Source: Arthrobacter_N sp051262515
Lineage (GTDB): Bacteria; Actinomycetota; Actinomycetes; Actinomycetales; Micrococcaceae
DNA length: 64,000 nt
Reading direction: 5' to 3'
Assembly (NCBI RefSeq): GCF_051262515.1
Contig: NZ_JBIMER010000001.1
Span: 372,001-436,000 of the forward strand
Positions within the stretch are counted from its first letter, which is position 1; every line of letters begins with the position of its first letter. A model generated the notes under the pieces. The model saw nothing but the letters and a program-made list of their open reading frames with translations. It searched no databases and was not told the DNA's origin. Positions 1 to 8,538 of this stretch are shown in pieces. A program made the position numbers and the translations under genes.

Positions 1-63
1 CCCACCCACTATCCGTGGACTAGCACCTCAAGCTAGCGCGTCTGCCTATTCCGCCACCCGCGC
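1..63 (-). tRNA. tRNA-Leu (GAG), 3' part cut by window edge
   Basis: Read on the minus strand from position 63, the sequence starts GCGCGGGTGGCGGAATAGG, a typical actinobacterial tRNA-Leu 5' half with a D-arm. The anticodon stem CTAGC/GCTAG encloses the loop TTGAGGT, so the anticodon is GAG (bases 29-27) and reads CUC and CUU. The long variable arm typical of tRNA-Leu begins before the window ends, and the T-arm and acceptor 3' strand lie outside. Confidence 0.93.
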
Positions 64-220
64 AGGTGATAGCTTTCGCCTGGATCAGATGCTCCGGGGA
101 GCTTCACAACCGGCGAAAGCGGCGAGTAAGACTCTAACACGGGCGGGGTGCCAATCCCAATTCCGCCCTTCCCTCGGCCCCGATAGTCTGGTTGCACTAG
201 TACTAGCGGAAGGTGCAGCC

Positions 221-1549
221 ATGACGGAAGAACAGATGAACGGCACGCAAGGGGCACGGGCGTCCGATGAGGTCGTGGACATTTGCCGCGACCTCATCCG
301 CTTCGACACCTCCAACTTCGGCGGCAACGACAGCCGCGGCGAGCGCGATGCCGCCGAGTATGTCGCGGGTCTCATGGGGGAGAGCGGATTGGAGCCGCGC
401 ATCTTCGAATCCTCGCCCGGCCGTGCCAGTGTGGTCGCCCGCATGGCCGGGACGGATCCGTCGCTTCCGGCGTTGGTGGTCCACGGCCACCTCGACGTGG
501 TTCCCGCGCTCAAGGAGGACTGGAGCGTGGATCCCTTCGCCGCGGAGGTCAAGGACGGCATGATTTGGGGCCGCGGGGCGGTTGACATGAAGGACATGGA
601 CGCCATGATCCTGGCGGTCCAACGCCAGATGCACCGGGAAGGGACTCGTCCGCGCCGCGATATGGTCTTCGCGTTCTTCGCCGACGAAGAAGCCGGCGGG
701 GACTATGGGGCCTCGTGGCTGGTCGACAAGCATCCCGAACTCTTCGAGGGGGCCTCCGAAGCGATCAGCGAGGTGGGGGGCTTCTCGTCGACGGTCGGTG
801 GACAGCGCGCGTACTTCCTCCAGACGGCGGAGAAGGGGATCGCGTGGCTCAAGCTGGCCGCCTCGGGGCGCGCCGGCCACGGGTCGCAGATGAACGACGA
901 CAATGCCGTGACGCGTCTGGCCGAGGCCGTGGGCCGCATCGGCCGCCACGAGTGGCCGATCGAGTACACGAAGACGACCCGTGCGTTCCTCGAGGGTGTC
1001 TCGGAGCTGACCGGCGTCGAATTCACCGAGGACGATCCCGAAGCATTGCTTGATGAATTGGGCACCGTCGCGCGATTCGTGGGGGCCACCTTGCGGAACA
1101 CCTCCAACCCCACGATGCTGAAGGCCGGATACAAGCACAACGTGATCCCCGGCGGTGCCGAGGCGCTGATCGACTGCCGAACGCTGCCCGGCCGCGATGA
1201 ACTGGTCATGGAGACCCTCCGCGAGTTGGCGGGCTCGGGGATCGACATCACCAAGATCCACACGGACACGGCGCTCGAAGTCCCTTTCGCCGGAAACCTG
1301 GTGGACAACATGGTGGATTCGCTGAAGGCGGAGGATCCCGACGCCGTCGTCCTGCCCTACATGCTCTCCGGCGGGACGGACAACAAGTCCCTGTCCAGGC
1401 TCGGCATCACCGGGTACGGATTCGCCCCCCTGCGGCTCCCCGCCGATCTCGATTTCACCGGAATGTTCCATGGCGTCGACGAGCGGGTCCCGACCGATTC
1501 GCTGCAGTTCGGCACACGCGTTCTGCACCGTCTGCTCACGACGTATTAG
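221..1549 (+). CDS. M20/M25/M40 family metallo-hydrolase
   Basis: A 442-residue zinc-dependent exopeptidase or deacylase of the M20 family. The metal site is visible: His90 and Asp92 in VHGHLDVVP, Asp122 in GRGAVDMKD, the catalytic Glu156 with Glu157 in DEEAGG, and a C-terminal His in GMFHGVDER. A dimerisation (lid) domain lies between about residues 210 and 320. The ATG at 221 is chosen because GGAAGG lies about seven bases upstream; the frame is open further upstream, but that stretch has no family similarity. Cytoplasmic. It converges on the DUF5703 gene. The exact substrate (dipeptide, acylated amino acid) cannot be read from sequence. Confidence 0.92.
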   Translation: MTEEQMNGTQGARASDEVVDICRDLIRFDTSNFGGNDSRGERDAAEYVAGLMGESGLEPRIFESSPGRASVVARMAGTDPSLPALVVHGHLDVVPALKEDWSVDPFAAEVKDGMIWGRGAVDMKDMDAMILAVQRQMHREGTRPRRDMVFAFFADEEAGGDYGASWLVDKHPELFEGASEAISEVGGFSSTVGGQRAYFLQTAEKGIAWLKLAASGRAGHGSQMNDDNAVTRLAEAVGRIGRHEWPIEYTKTTRAFLEGVSELTGVEFTEDDPEALLDELGTVARFVGATLRNTSNPTMLKAGYKHNVIPGGAEALIDCRTLPGRDELVMETLRELAGSGIDITKIHTDTALEVPFAGNLVDNMVDSLKAEDPDAVVLPYMLSGGTDNKSLSRLGITGYGFAPLRLPADLDFTGMFHGVDERVPTDSLQFGTRVLHRLLTTY

Positions 1550-1623
1550 GAGGCGCGCAGGCGGAGGGGCACGCCCGACGTGGACCGAGGGAACGGGATG
1601 GCGCCGCCCGACTGGCCCGGAGG

Positions 1624-1866
1624 CTACAGCAGTGGTGGAAGCGTGCGCTCGACCCGCATGAGTCGGCGTCGCAGCCAGACGCGTCGCCTGCCTCCGACGT
1701 AGACGAGGCTCCGACGCAACTCCCACTTGCCGTATTCCGCGTGCTCGGTCAGGGTGCGGCGGGCCTCGGAGAGGCTCTGCCCCGGAAGGAATGTCATGAC
1801 GAGGTACTCGAAGCCCCCTGAGGGGTCTCGATGCAGTTCCGGGTTCGCAGTGGTTTTTTCCATCAT
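1624..1866 (-). CDS. DUF5703 family small protein
   Basis: An 80-residue protein resembling DUF5703, a small family found in actinobacteria and of unknown function. It has a hydrophobic strand (YLVMTFLPG), then a basic C-terminal half with many Arg residues (WELRRSLVYVGG, VWLRRRLMRVER), and no signal peptide or membrane segment. The start is the first of two adjacent ATG codons; AGGAC lies just upstream. It is divergent from the acidic-protein gene at 1908, with only 41 bases between the two start codons, so their promoters must overlap. The family assignment is from recall of the sequence pattern. Confidence 0.75.
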   Translation of the reverse strand: MMEKTTANPELHRDPSGGFEYLVMTFLPGQSLSEARRTLTEHAEYGKWELRRSLVYVGGRRRVWLRRRLMRVERTLPPLL

Positions 1867-1907
1867 GTCCTGTCCATTGTGCCCATTCAGCGGGTAGCGT
1901 CTAGTCC

Positions 1908-2183
1908 ATGAGCACTGATCCACGCATTGCGTTGCAGGCCCTGGTATCCGCATTCGAGGAGCACCTGTCCGCCGTCTCCTCCCGACGCGGCAATTCGGAC
2001 CCGGCCGTGGAAACCGCGTTCTACGGGATCTCGGATGCCTTCGAGGAGTACGAGGACGCGCTCTACGAGTCCTACGGCGAAGTGACGCCGCTGGAGCTCT
2101 ACGACGACGAGGACGACGAGACGGAAGACGCCGGCGGCGCCGGTGACGGATCGAAGGACCGGGAAACATCCATCGACGCATGA
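1908..2183 (+). CDS. conserved acidic hypothetical protein
   Basis: A 91-residue protein of unknown function. Residues 1-65 are predicted helical (RIALQALVSAFEEHLSAV, FEEYEDALYE) and the C-terminal third is an Asp/Glu/Gly-rich tail that looks disordered. Similar small proteins occur next to uppP in other Micrococcales and are sometimes labelled 'primosomal protein', a name nothing in this sequence supports. There is no ribosome-binding site; a -10-like TAGCGT at 1895-1900 ends seven bases before the ATG, so the mRNA is probably leaderless. Confidence 0.78.
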   Translation: MSTDPRIALQALVSAFEEHLSAVSSRRGNSDPAVETAFYGISDAFEEYEDALYESYGEVTPLELYDDEDDETEDAGGAGDGSKDRETSIDA

Positions 2184-2240
2184 TGCGTCTCACGCGTGCC
2201 GAATCGGGTCACGCGCAGACCGTCAAGTAGTCTCTCACCT

Positions 2241-3074
2241 GTGAATTGGTTCGAAGCCGCCTTCTTGGGCCTTGTACAAGGGCTCACCGAGTTCCTTCCG
2301 ATTTCCTCCAGCGCACACTTGCGCATCGTCGGGGAATTCCTGCCCAACGCCAGCGATCCCGGCGCCGCGTTTACCGCCATCACCCAACTGGGTACCGAGA
2401 CCGCCGTCGTGCTGTTCTTCTGGCGCGACATCGTGCGGATCGTCAAGGCCTGGGCCGGGTCCCTCACGGGACGCGTCGACCGGAAGGATCCGGACGCGCG
2501 CATGGGTTGGCTGATCATCCTCGGCAGCGTACCGATCGGCGTCCTCGGTCTCCTGTTCGAGGAACAGATCGACTCCACGTTCCGGAGCCTCTGGCTGGTG
2601 GCGACCACGCTGATCGTCTTCGGGCTGATCCTCGCGGTGGCCGACACGATCGGCAAGCAGGAGCGCACGATCAACCAACTCACCTACAAGCACGGAATCC
2701 TTTACGGCCTCGCGCAGGCCATGGCGCTCATCCCGGGAGTTTCGCGCTCCGGAGGCACCATCACCGGCGGCATGCTCATGGGCTACACACGCGAAGCGGC
2801 CACGCGGTACTCGTTCCTCCTGGCCATCCCCGCCGTTTTCGCCTCCGGCTTCTACAAACTGGCCAAGGCCCTGGGCTCCGAGGGAATGACCGGACCGTAC
2901 GGCATGGCCGAAACCCTGCTGGCCACGGTTATTGCCTTCGTGGTCGGTTTCGTCATCGTGGGCTGGCTCCTGAAGTACATCTCCACCCACACCTACCGGC
3001 TCTTCGTCTGGTACCGCGTGCTTCTTGGCCTCGCCATCTACCTCCTGCTGGGTCTCAACGTCATCAGCGCGTAG
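2241..3074 (+). CDS. uppP: undecaprenyl-diphosphatase UppP (BacA)
   Basis: A 277-residue integral membrane phosphatase that converts undecaprenyl diphosphate to the monophosphate, recycling the lipid carrier of cell-wall synthesis and giving intrinsic bacitracin tolerance. The two family motifs are present: GLTEFLPISSSAHL near the N-terminus and GVSRSGGTITGGM in the middle, with about seven to eight hydrophobic segments. The GTG at 2241 gives the expected N-terminus (NWFEAAFLGLVQG). No ribosome-binding site precedes it; TAGTCT at 2228-2233 ends seven bases upstream, suggesting a leaderless message. mshC follows 40 bases later on the same strand. Confidence 0.95.
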   Translation: MNWFEAAFLGLVQGLTEFLPISSSAHLRIVGEFLPNASDPGAAFTAITQLGTETAVVLFFWRDIVRIVKAWAGSLTGRVDRKDPDARMGWLIILGSVPIGVLGLLFEEQIDSTFRSLWLVATTLIVFGLILAVADTIGKQERTINQLTYKHGILYGLAQAMALIPGVSRSGGTITGGMLMGYTREAATRYSFLLAIPAVFASGFYKLAKALGSEGMTGPYGMAETLLATVIAFVVGFVIVGWLLKYISTHTYRLFVWYRVLLGLAIYLLLGLNVISA

Positions 3075-3114
3075 CCTTCGTCCATCTTTCCCGGCACCCC
3101 CGAAAGGACCGTCC

Positions 3115-4392
3115 GTGCACGCCTGGTCCGCGCCCCACGTCCCCGCACTGCCCGACACCGCGCCGTCGCCGCGCATCCACGACTCCTCCAGCGGGCGCCT
3201 CGAAAGCCCGACCACGGCCGACGGCGCGGGGCTCTACGTCTGCGGCATCACGCCGTATGACGCGACCCATATGGGACACGCCGCCACATACGTGGCCTTC
3301 GACCTGCTTCACCGCGCGTGGCTCGACGCCGGCTTGGACGTGACGTACGTCCAGAACGTCACGGATGTCGACGATCCCCTGCTGGAGCGGGCCACGGCCA
3401 CCGGTGTCGACTGGCGCGAGTTGGCACGCGAGCAGACCGACCTGTTCCGCGGCGACATGGAAGCACTGAACGTCCTTCCGCCGCGGCACTACATCGGGGC
3501 GGTGGAGTCCGTCGACTGGATCGTGCCCGTGGTGGAGGAACTTCTTGCCCGGGACATCGCCTACCGGGTCCCCGGAACCGGCGGCGAGCCCGACGGCGAC
3601 GTGTACTTCGACGCCCGGGGCGCGGCCACGTCCGCCTGGACCCTGGGTGACGTCAGTGGATACGACCGTGAGACCATGCTTGGATTCTTCGCCGAACGGG
3701 GCGGAGACCCGGACCGTCCCGGCAAACGGGACAGCCTCGACCCGCTCCTCTGGCGCGTGCGCCGCGATGGCGAACCCGAATGGGACGGCGCGTCGCTCGG
3801 CTCCGGACGGCCCGGCTGGCACATCGAGTGCTCCGTCATCGCGCGGCGGTTCCTGCCCGCACCCTTCACGGTCCAGGGCGGAGGATCGGATCTGGTCTTC
3901 CCGCACCACGAGTTCTCGGCGGGCCATGCGTCGGCCTCGGACGGCAAGCCGTTGGCGAGCCACTACGTACACACCGGGATGGTCGGCCTTGACGGCGAAA
4001 AGATGAGCAAATCCCGGGGCAACCTGGTGCTGGTCTCGAAGTTGCGCGCTGCCGGAGTCGACCCGGTGGCCGTGCGCGCCGTGCTGCTTGGCCGGCACTA
4101 CCGCACCGACTGGTTCTGGACGGATGCCCTGCTGGAGGAGGCGCACGCCCGCGTCGCCGCCTGGCGCCGTCGGCTTCCGACCGCCACCGAGGCCGAGGCG
4201 ATCGACCTGCTGGGTGCAATACGCGCCCGCTTGGCGGACGACCTCGATGCGCCGGGCGCGTTGGATGCCTTGGACGCGTGGTCTGCCGCCACCGGTGACC
4301 CAGCGGCCGCGGGAACCGGAACCGAGCTGGCGGCGGCAGCCGCCGACGCCCTTTTGGGCCTGCGCCTCGCCGCGCCGAACGCCGGGCGCTAG
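3115..4392 (+). CDS. mshC: cysteine--1-D-myo-inosityl 2-amino-2-deoxy-alpha-D-glucopyranoside ligase
   Basis: A 425-residue class I cysteinyl-tRNA synthetase-like enzyme that joins cysteine to GlcN-inositol with ATP, the third of four dedicated steps of mycothiol synthesis. Visible motifs are YVCGITPYDATHMGHA (zinc-ligand Cys43 and the HIGH-like THMGH) and KMSKSRGN, the ATP-binding KMSKS loop. The N-terminus (HAWSAPHVPALP) aligns by eye with known MshC proteins, which supports the GTG start with GAAAGGA upstream. It lies directly after uppP and converges on the PAC2 gene with a four-base overlap. Its presence says the cell uses mycothiol as its main thiol. Confidence 0.95.
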   Translation: MHAWSAPHVPALPDTAPSPRIHDSSSGRLESPTTADGAGLYVCGITPYDATHMGHAATYVAFDLLHRAWLDAGLDVTYVQNVTDVDDPLLERATATGVDWRELAREQTDLFRGDMEALNVLPPRHYIGAVESVDWIVPVVEELLARDIAYRVPGTGGEPDGDVYFDARGAATSAWTLGDVSGYDRETMLGFFAERGGDPDRPGKRDSLDPLLWRVRRDGEPEWDGASLGSGRPGWHIECSVIARRFLPAPFTVQGGGSDLVFPHHEFSAGHASASDGKPLASHYVHTGMVGLDGEKMSKSRGNLVLVSKLRAAGVDPVAVRAVLLGRHYRTDWFWTDALLEEAHARVAAWRRRLPTATEAEAIDLLGAIRARLADDLDAPGALDALDAWSAATGDPAAAGTGTELAAAAADALLGLRLAAPNAGR

Positions 4393-5345
4393 TCCGATTC
4401 GTCTCCGGAGTTGCCGCCATACCCTTCGCGGCCGTCGCGGTCGCGCCCATCGCGGCCGCCCCGGGCCCGGCGTTTGAGGTAGCGCTCGAATTCGCGGGCA
4501 ATGGATTCCCCGGACGCCTCTGGCAGCTCCGTGGCGTCCTGCGCCTCCTCCAACTGGTGGACGTAGGCCGCGATTTCCGGATCCTCTCCCGCCAATTCGT
4601 TGACCCCGCGTTCCCAGGCCTCCGCGTCCTCCGCGACGGAATGCACGTCCAGACTCACCCGTAGGAGCTCCTCCAACTGCCGGAGCAAGGCGAGGGCGGC
4701 CTTGGGTGAAGGGGACTGTCCGACGTAGTGCGGCACCGCCGCCCAAATGGACACCGTGGGCAGTCCAGCGGAATCCGCCGTCTCCGCAAGGACACCAAGG
4801 ATTCCGGTGGGACCCTCGTAGGTGGCCGGTTCCGCCGAGAGCACCTCCCGCAGGTGGGCGTCCTCACTGGTCATGGTCGCGGGAATCGGCCGCGTGTGCG
4901 GGACGTCGGCAAGAAGGGCTCCCACCAGCACCACGGCCTTGACGTTCTCCATCTCGGCGAGCGTCAGCAGCTCCCCCGTGAAAGCCTTCCACCGGTAGGT
5001 CGGCTCCACGCCGCGCACCAGAAGCACGTCGACGCCGCTGTTCGGGATGCTGGCCCGGTACAGCCGTGTGGCCGGCCAGTGGATGATTCGCTTGCCGGCG
5101 GCGTTCCGCCGGACCGTGGGACGCGAGAACTGGTAGTCGTAGTAGTCGTCGTCGCCAATTTGTCCCACCTTCTTGGCCTTCCAAAGCCGCGCAAGGAGGC
5201 GGACGGAATCGCTCGCGGCCTCGCCGGCGTCGTTCCAGCCCTCGAAGGCGACCACCATGATGGTGGGCCGCTTTCCGTCGGTGGGCTCGGCGCCGGCGGC
5301 CACGACCTCGGTCAGTGAGCTGCGTTCCTGGAAATCCTCTGCCAC
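4389..5345 (-). CDS. PAC2 family protein
   Basis: A 318-residue protein of the PAC2 family, named after a eukaryotic proteasome-assembly chaperone but of unproven role in actinobacteria. The N-terminal core holds MVVAFEGWNDAGEAAS and a central VWAAVPHYVGQ-like segment (IWAAVPHYVGQSPSP) typical of the family. The last 40 residues are rich in Arg, Gly and Asp (GGRDGRDRDGREG) and look disordered. The start is a GTG. It is divergent from the HAD gene and adjacent to mshC, a neighbourhood common in actinobacteria. The nearby Pup-proteasome cluster makes a link tempting, but nothing here shows one. Confidence 0.88.
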   Translation of the reverse strand: MAEDFQERSSLTEVVAAGAEPTDGKRPTIMVVAFEGWNDAGEAASDSVRLLARLWKAKKVGQIGDDDYYDYQFSRPTVRRNAAGKRIIHWPATRLYRASIPNSGVDVLLVRGVEPTYRWKAFTGELLTLAEMENVKAVVLVGALLADVPHTRPIPATMTSEDAHLREVLSAEPATYEGPTGILGVLAETADSAGLPTVSIWAAVPHYVGQSPSPKAALALLRQLEELLRVSLDVHSVAEDAEAWERGVNELAGEDPEIAAYVHQLEEAQDATELPEASGESIAREFERYLKRRARGGRDGRDRDGREGYGGNSGDESD

Positions 5346-5404
5346 CGTCTCACCCTAACGCCATAGCGACCTGCGGCGGCGTGCGCCGCCGTTAGAATCG
5401 ATAC

Positions 5405-6163
5405 ATGCCCGCCACCACGCCGCCAGCTTCCGTGCCCCCGAACCCTTTCGACGCCGGCAGCGGCCTCCAGGCGGTGTTGTGGGACATGGACGGGACCATC
5501 GTCGACACCGAGCCGTATTGGATCGCCGCCGAAACCAAACTCGTGCACGCCCACGGTGGAACGTGGACGGAGGAGGACGCGCTGCGGCTGGTGGGCCAGG
5601 CCCTGCCGAACAGCGCCCGGATGCTTCAGGAAGCGGGCGTCGACCTTCCCATCCGGGACATCATCGACACCCTCACGGGCTCGGTGGTCGACGAAGTGAC
5701 GAAGAACGTGCCGTGGCGTCCGGGCGCCCGGGAGCTCCTCGAGGATTTGGCGAGGCACGGCGTGCCCTGCGCCCTGGTCACGATGTCCGAGGGGCCCTTG
5801 GCGGGGCTCGTTGCGGACGCGCTGCCGGAGGGCACCTTCCGTTTCCTCGTCACCGGCGACATGGTCTCCAAGGGAAAACCGGATCCGGAGCCGTACCTCC
5901 ACGCGCTGCGGACGATGGCCGGGATCGTTCCGGGACTGGATACGCTGCGCACCGTGGCCCTGGAGGACTCCGTTCCCGGGGTCGCCTCCGCCGCGGCGAG
6001 CGGCGCGCGGACCATCGCGGTTCCCCATATCACCGCGCTGCCCGATTCGGGCGACTGGACCGTCTTCCCATCCCTTGCCGGTGTCTCGGCCCGGGAGTTG
6101 GACGACTTCGTTCGCGCCCCGCGGGACGTGCCGGCCGGCCAAGGCGCCGGCGGGGCGCCGTGA
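5405..6163 (+). CDS. HAD family hydrolase (phosphatase)
   Basis: A 252-residue haloacid-dehalogenase-type phosphatase. Motif I is WDMDGTIVDTE, with nucleophile Asp27 and Asp29; motif II is LVTMSEG; motif III is the Lys of GKPDPEP; motif IV is LEDSVPG. The alpha-helical cap lies between motifs I and II, as in beta-phosphoglucomutase-like and phosphoglycolate phosphatase-like members. Substrate unknown. No ribosome-binding site is present; TAGAAT at 5393-5398 ends six bases before the ATG, so it is probably leaderless. Its stop codon overlaps the GTG of the site-2 protease, so the two are translationally coupled. Confidence 0.9.
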   Translation: MPATTPPASVPPNPFDAGSGLQAVLWDMDGTIVDTEPYWIAAETKLVHAHGGTWTEEDALRLVGQALPNSARMLQEAGVDLPIRDIIDTLTGSVVDEVTKNVPWRPGARELLEDLARHGVPCALVTMSEGPLAGLVADALPEGTFRFLVTGDMVSKGKPDPEPYLHALRTMAGIVPGLDTLRTVALEDSVPGVASAAASGARTIAVPHITALPDSGDWTVFPSLAGVSARELDDFVRAPRDVPAGQGAGGAP

Positions 6164-7290
6164 CGCCTGCGGAGCCAGGCCGCACCGAAGGCATTCGGCT
6201 GGGCAGGGTTCTCGGCGTTCCGGTCTCGTTGGCATGGTCCTGGTTCCTCATCGCCGCGTTCATGGTGGTGGTGTTCGGGCCGCAGGTCGCGCGCGCAATC
6301 CCGGGGATCGGCGTCGCCGCCTATGTGGTGGCGTTCGCCTATGCCGTGCTGCTGATGCTGTCGGTGCTGATCCACGAACTCGCGCATGCCGTGAGCGCGA
6401 AGGCCTTCGGCTGGCCCGGGGCACGGATTGTCCTCACACTGTGGGGCGGCCACACGCAGTTCGGCAGTTTCCATGCCACACCGGGCAAATCGCTCCTGGT
6501 GGCGCTGGCCGGGCCGGTCGCCAACTTCCTGCTCGCCGGTCTGGGCCATGCGTTCTCCGTCGCGGCCGAGCCCTCGGGCGTCGTCGGTCTCCTCACCACG
6601 ACACTTGTGTGGGCCAATTTCCTCGTTGCGCTCTTCAACGTGTTGCCTGGCCTGCCGCTCGATGGGGGACGACTCGTCGAATCCCTGGTCTGGCGCGCGA
6701 CGGGTTCTCAGGAGCACGGCACGGTGGCCGCCGGCTGGGCCGGCCGTGTGATCGTCGTCGCGCTGATCGCGTATTTCGTCGGGTGGCCGCTGGCACAGGG
6801 CCGAGCCCTCGACCTTCAGTTCACCCTCGTGGCCGTGCTGGTTGCCGGATTCCTCTGGACCGGTGCCGGGCAGGCCATCCGCGACGCCCGGATGCGCCAG
6901 CGTCTTCCGGACGTCAGCGTGCGCGGACTGATGGAACCGGCCAAGGGGCTGGCCGCGGACGCAACCGTGGCGGACATCGATGCCTTGCTGCGCCGGCATC
7001 CCGGGCACGTGGTCCTGATGGCGGACGACGGCACGCCGGAAGCCGTCGTGGATTCGGCATCCCTGGCCTCGGTGCCCCCCGAGCTCCGGGCCACGACCCG
7101 GGCCGGGACGGTGGCCAGGGCATTGGCGGACGGGGCCGTGGTGGCCGAGGACGGTTCAGGCCGCGAGCTCATCGCCTTCCTGGCCAGCCTCAGCGGCAGC
7201 GAATACGCCGTGATCGACTCCGACGGCGAGGTCACTGGCCTCTTGGTCCAATCCGCGGTGGTCGGTGCCATCACCGGCCGCGGCCGCTAG
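6160..7290 (+). CDS. site-2 protease family protein (M50)
   Basis: A 376-residue intramembrane metalloprotease. The zinc motif HELAH (His72, Glu73, His76) lies in the second or third membrane segment, and the third ligand is the Asp of NVLPGLPLDGGRL. About six membrane segments fill residues 20-240, followed by a cytoplasmic tail (about 245-376) that looks like a degenerate pair of CBS domains (SVRGLMEPAKGLAADATV), as in SpoIVFB/Rip3-type proteases. The GTG overlaps the HAD stop codon. Such proteases cut membrane-anchored regulators such as anti-sigma factors; the substrate here is unknown. Confidence 0.9.
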   Translation: MTPAEPGRTEGIRLGRVLGVPVSLAWSWFLIAAFMVVVFGPQVARAIPGIGVAAYVVAFAYAVLLMLSVLIHELAHAVSAKAFGWPGARIVLTLWGGHTQFGSFHATPGKSLLVALAGPVANFLLAGLGHAFSVAAEPSGVVGLLTTTLVWANFLVALFNVLPGLPLDGGRLVESLVWRATGSQEHGTVAAGWAGRVIVVALIAYFVGWPLAQGRALDLQFTLVAVLVAGFLWTGAGQAIRDARMRQRLPDVSVRGLMEPAKGLAADATVADIDALLRRHPGHVVLMADDGTPEAVVDSASLASVPPELRATTRAGTVARALADGAVVAEDGSGRELIAFLASLSGSEYAVIDSDGEVTGLLVQSAVVGAITGRGR

Positions 7291-7330
7291 CCCACGCACA
7301 TCACAGATTCCCACCGAAACGAGCCACACC

Positions 7331-8464
7331 ATGTCCAACGACCAGCAGCCCCCCCACGACGACCTCGACGGCGGTCCGCACGGCGCGACGGCGCGGCGCG
7401 GCCCGCTGCGCGCGGGCGACCGGGTGCAACTGACTGACGAAAAACGCCGCATGAACACGATTACCCTCACACCGGACGGGGCTTTCCACACCCACAGGGG
7501 CGTCCTTCCGCACAACGCGCTGATCGGTCAGCCCGAAGGCGTCGTCGTGGAGAACACCACGGGGCACCGCTACCAGGCCCTCCGCCCGCTGCTGAAGGAT
7601 TTCGTCCTCTCCATGCCGCGCGGGGCCGCCGTCGTCTACCCCAAGGACGCCGCACAGATCGTGACCATGGGCGACATCTTTCCGGGCGCGCGTGTTGTCG
7701 AGGCCGGTGTCGGATCCGGCGCGCTCTCGATCTCCCTGCTGCGCGCCGTCGGCGACGCGGGTTACCTGCACAGCTTCGAGCGGCGCGCCGAGTTCGCGGA
7801 CATCGCCCGCGGAAACGTGGAGACGATTTTCGGTGGAACGCACCCCGCGTGGGACATCACGATCGGGGACTTCCAGGAGAAGGTGCTCGAAACCGAGCAG
7901 CCGGGTTCGGTGGACCGCGTGGTGCTGGACATGCTCGCCCCCTGGGAGTGTGTCGACGCGGTGGCCACCGTGCTGGCGCCCGGCGGGGTCTGGGTCAACT
8001 ACGTCGCCACCGTCACCCAGCTCTCGCGGACGGCGGAGGCCATCCGCGCGGATGGCCGCTTCACCGAACCCGAGGCGTGGGAATCCATGGTTCGCGGCTG
8101 GCACCTCGACGGATTGGCTGTCCGTCCCGACCACCGGATGGTGGCGCACACGGGATTCCTGATGACGGTCCGCCGGTTGGCCGACGGAACGGCGGGGATA
8201 CCGGGCCAGAAGCGCATGAAGAACATGGAGTTCGCCGCCGAGGACGTCAACGCCTGGACCCGCGGCCACGACCCGGAGGCTTGGGAAGCGCCGGCTCTGG
8301 GGGAGCGGGGTGTGTCCGACAAGCGGTTGCGCCGTGCCGCGAAGGACGCGGCGTCCTCGGTCCAGCGCGGTGCGTTCCGCGACGGAGACGAGCCCGGCGT
8401 CGTTTCGGATTCCGGTTCCGACGAGGCCGAACGCAACGAACGCAACGAACGCAACGAACTGTAG
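7331..8464 (+). CDS. tRNA (adenine-N1)-methyltransferase (TrmI type)
   Basis: A 377-residue class I SAM-dependent enzyme that makes m1A at position 58 of tRNA, working as a tetramer in the cytoplasm. The N-terminal domain (GDRVQLTDEK, HTHRGVLPHNALIG) and the SAM site (VVEAGVGSGALSISLLRAVG, then LDMLAPWE) match the actinobacterial TrmI group. The ATG at 7331 is chosen over upstream frame because similarity starts near it. The tail ends with a threefold ERN repeat encoded by a nine-base tandem repeat (8429-8455). It heads the proteasome cluster, a position conserved in actinobacteria. Confidence 0.92.
   Translation: MSNDQQPPHDDLDGGPHGATARRGPLRAGDRVQLTDEKRRMNTITLTPDGAFHTHRGVLPHNALIGQPEGVVVENTTGHRYQALRPLLKDFVLSMPRGAAVVYPKDAAQIVTMGDIFPGARVVEAGVGSGALSISLLRAVGDAGYLHSFERRAEFADIARGNVETIFGGTHPAWDITIGDFQEKVLETEQPGSVDRVVLDMLAPWECVDAVATVLAPGGVWVNYVATVTQLSRTAEAIRADGRFTEPEAWESMVRGWHLDGLAVRPDHRMVAHTGFLMTVRRLADGTAGIPGQKRMKNMEFAAEDVNAWTRGHDPEAWEAPALGERGVSDKRLRRAAKDAASSVQRGAFRDGDEPGVVSDSGSDEAERNERNERNEL
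8429..8455 (+). repeat. three tandem copies of a 9-base unit
   Basis: Three exact copies of GAACGCAAC, in frame, encode ERN-ERN-ERN just before the stop codon of the tRNA methyltransferase gene. Being a multiple of three, changes in copy number would lengthen or shorten the tail without a frameshift. Confidence 0.85.
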
Positions 8465-8538
8465 GGCGGCCCTGTCGGGCTGGCTACCATGGGGAGTAGC
8501 CGCCCCGTCCGGGCGGCGGACAGCGAAGGAGATGCCAC

